NCBI GenBank assembly: GCA_902494585.1
Contig: CABUUD010000119.1
Span: 1-5,283, forward strand
Reading direction: 5' to 3'
Length of the DNA: 5,283 bases
DNA from: an uncultured Collinsella sp.
Lineage (GTDB): Bacteria > Actinomycetota > Coriobacteriia > Coriobacteriales > Coriobacteriaceae
Shown: positions 3,969 to 5,283 of the stretch, in pieces
Layout: each line of letters begins with the position of its first letter
Numbering within the stretch: position 1 is the first letter of the stretch
Position numbers and translations under genes: made by a program
Notes under the pieces: model-generated
The model's input: only the letters and a program-made list of their open reading frames with translations
The model's database searches: none
What the model was told of the DNA's origin: nothing

Positions 3969-5283
3969 ATGACGGCCACACCGTGGGGATTCCGGGACAT
4001 ATTGCCCGAGGAGGCTCAGGCGCGCGAGGAGATTGCGCTGACGGTGAAGGGCTGCTTTAGGGAGCATCATTACCTGCCGGTCGAAACGCCGCTGCTCGAG
4101 GACAAGGGTTCGCTCGAGGAGGGTGGCCGCATAGCGGACACGCCGTTTAAGCTTTTTGATGACGACGGTCGCCTGCTGGTGGTCCGTCCCGATAACACAC
4201 TGCCCATCGTGCGCCTGGTTTCGACCCGCATGCGCGCGGCCGACCTGCCCCTGCGTCTGCGCTATGAGGCGCCGGTGGTTCGTGAGTGCCAGCGCAATGC
4301 CGGCGGTTCGCGTCAGTTTACGCAGTTGGGTTTTGAGCTCATCGGCGCAGGCGATACCGCGGGCGACGTGGAGATTGTCTCGCTGGTCGCCGAGGCCGTG
4401 CGCAAGCTTGCTCTGCCCGATGCGCGGATTATCGCAGGTAGCGTGCGTCCGTTTAAGGAACTGCTCGCGGCATGCGAAGATCGCGAACTGGCTGCCGAGG
4501 CGCTGCGTTGCGTGCACGCCAACGACTTTGTGGGTCTCGATGCCCGCGTGGCGGAAAGCGCCGAGTCCGAGGCCGTCAAGGCTGCCATCAGCGAGCTGCC
4601 GCGCCTGCACGGTGGCGCCGAGGTGCTCGACCGCGTGGATGCGTTGCTGGTGGCCGCCGGTATCGTCGCGCCGTTGACGCGCGAGCTGCGTGCCTTGGTT
4701 GAGGGCTTGGCTCCCGAGGACGCCCAGGTGCTGTCCTTCGACTTTTCCATCATGAACTCGTTTGATTACTACACGGGCTTGGTCTTTAAGGCCTACGCCG
4801 GTGGTCTGCCCGATCCGGTGGGCTCGGGCGGTCGCTACGACTCCATCTTTACCGGCGCATTCGGCGAGGGCATCGAGGTGCCGGCGGCGGGCTTCGCCTT
4901 TTCGCTCGAGCGCCTGGAGGCCGCGCGTACCTCGGCCGAGGACGCTGCCTCCGATGGCGACCACGCCGTTGGACGTGGCGCCGAGGGCCCGCTGCGCATC
5001 GCCGTGCCCAAGGGCTCGCTTAAGGCCGATACCCTCGACGTGCTCGAGGCTGCGGGCCTGGACGTCTCCGAGCTGCGCGATCCCGGCCGCCATCTGATTG
5101 TGCGCGGTCGCGACACGCGTGCCGGCGAGGGTGCGGTCGGCGATATTGAGTTTGTCATCGTGCGCCCCAGCGACGCGCCGGCCTTTGTGGGCTGCGGCGG
5201 CGCCGACTGCGGCATCTGCGGCTGGGACTCGCTCATCGAGGCCGATCTCAACCTGCTGCAGCTCGTCGACTTGGGCTATGGCC
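3969..5283 (+). CDS. hisZ-hisG: HisZ-HisG fusion: ATP phosphoribosyltransferase regulatory plus catalytic domains, 3' end outside window
   Basis: One frame runs from ATG 3969 to the right edge (438 codons, no stop). GAGGAGG (3954-3960) lies 8 nt before the ATG and no upstream in-frame start exists. Residues 1 to about 320 are HisZ, a histidyl-tRNA synthetase paralogue: PWGFRDILPEEA (5-16); motif 2 region YEAPVVRECQRNAGGSRQFT (99-118) with QLGFELIG after it; SFDYYTGLVFKAY (264-276); and motif 3 region GSGGRYDSIF (285-294), then PAAGFAFSLERL (305-316). A polar Ala/Glu/Asp/Gly-rich linker spans about 320-341. HisG begins at residue 342 with LRIAVPKGSLKADTLDVLEAAG, then VIVRPSDAPAFV and CGGADCGICGWDSL (409-422). 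HisG condenses ATP and PRPP, the first step of histidine synthesis. Short-form HisG needs HisZ for activity and feedback, normally as an equal-ratio hetero-octamer, so fusion is chemically sensible. The PRPP-loop motif lies beyond the window. Three closely spaced cysteines in HisG are unusual. Confidence 0.93.
   Translation, partial: MTATPWGFRDILPEEAQAREEIALTVKGCFREHHYLPVETPLLEDKGSLEEGGRIADTPFKLFDDDGRLLVVRPDNTLPIVRLVSTRMRAADLPLRLRYEAPVVRECQRNAGGSRQFTQLGFELIGAGDTAGDVEIVSLVAEAVRKLALPDARIIAGSVRPFKELLAACEDRELAAEALRCVHANDFVGLDARVAESAESEAVKAAISELPRLHGGAEVLDRVDALLVAAGIVAPLTRELRALVEGLAPEDAQVLSFDFSIMNSFDYYTGLVFKAYAGGLPDPVGSGGRYDSIFTGAFGEGIEVPAAGFAFSLERLEAARTSAEDAASDGDHAVGRGAEGPLRIAVPKGSLKADTLDVLEAAGLDVSELRDPGRHLIVRGRDTRAGEGAVGDIEFVIVRPSDAPAFVGCGGADCGICGWDSLIEADLNLLQLVDLGYG

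Noticed and set aside
3952..3972. Six-codon frame (MRRLTR) overlapping the hisZ start as ATGA, as a possible leader peptide
   Set aside because: Its ATG overlaps the Shine-Dalgarno region of hisZ, it has no ribosome binding site of its own and no histidine codons.
4156..4677. Plus-strand open frame of 173 codons inside hisZ in another frame
   Set aside because: It has Cys/Arg/Ser/Pro-rich nonsense composition, and the HisZ frame runs through the same bases with conserved motifs.
3936..5093. Long open frame of 385 codons on the minus strand across hisZ
   Set aside because: It is antisense to a frame with clear HisZ/HisG motifs, shows no recognisable family, and is explained by codon bias that avoids stops in that frame.

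Overview
The window looks like chromosomal DNA of a moderately high-GC Gram-positive gut bacterium of the Coriobacteriia, most likely Collinsella or a relative. This is inferred from the G/C-ending codon use, strong AGGAGG-type ribosome binding sites, mannose-family PTS content and protein style. No marker gene in the window proves the taxon. All recognised genes are on the + strand and nearly every base is used.

Positions 1-3799 carry a sugar-uptake and catabolism cluster. It starts with the C-terminal end of a SIS-domain protein that resembles the deglycases of Amadori compounds (FrlB/FraB/GfrE/GfrF type). An intercistronic hairpin follows, then the four separate subunits of a mannose-family (EII-Man/Sor) phosphotransferase system in the order EIIA, EIIB, EIIC, EIID, tightly packed with strong Shine-Dalgarno sequences. 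A second hairpin follows, then a TIM-barrel sugar epimerase whose motifs fit fructoselysine 3-epimerase FrlC better than free-ketose 3-epimerases. The simplest reading is a PTS-based route for fructoselysine- or glucoselysine-like glycated amines: EIIA-EIIB relay phosphate from HPr, EIIC-EIID import and phosphorylate the substrate, the epimerase brings in stereoisomers, and the SIS enzyme splits the 6-phosphate into hexose phosphate and amine. The substrate is an inference.

The EIIA gene has an odd start. The ideal N-terminus and an excellent ribosome binding site point to an ACG codon, not ATG, at 349-351.

Positions 3800-3968 hold no gene. They contain a candidate promoter and a perfect 12-bp hairpin in the leader of the next gene. 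From 3969 to the window's right edge runs one uninterrupted frame that encodes HisZ (the HisRS-like regulatory subunit of ATP phosphoribosyltransferase) fused in frame to the catalytic short-form HisG, the first enzyme of histidine biosynthesis. The HisG part carries an unusual cluster of three cysteines and is cut by the window end.
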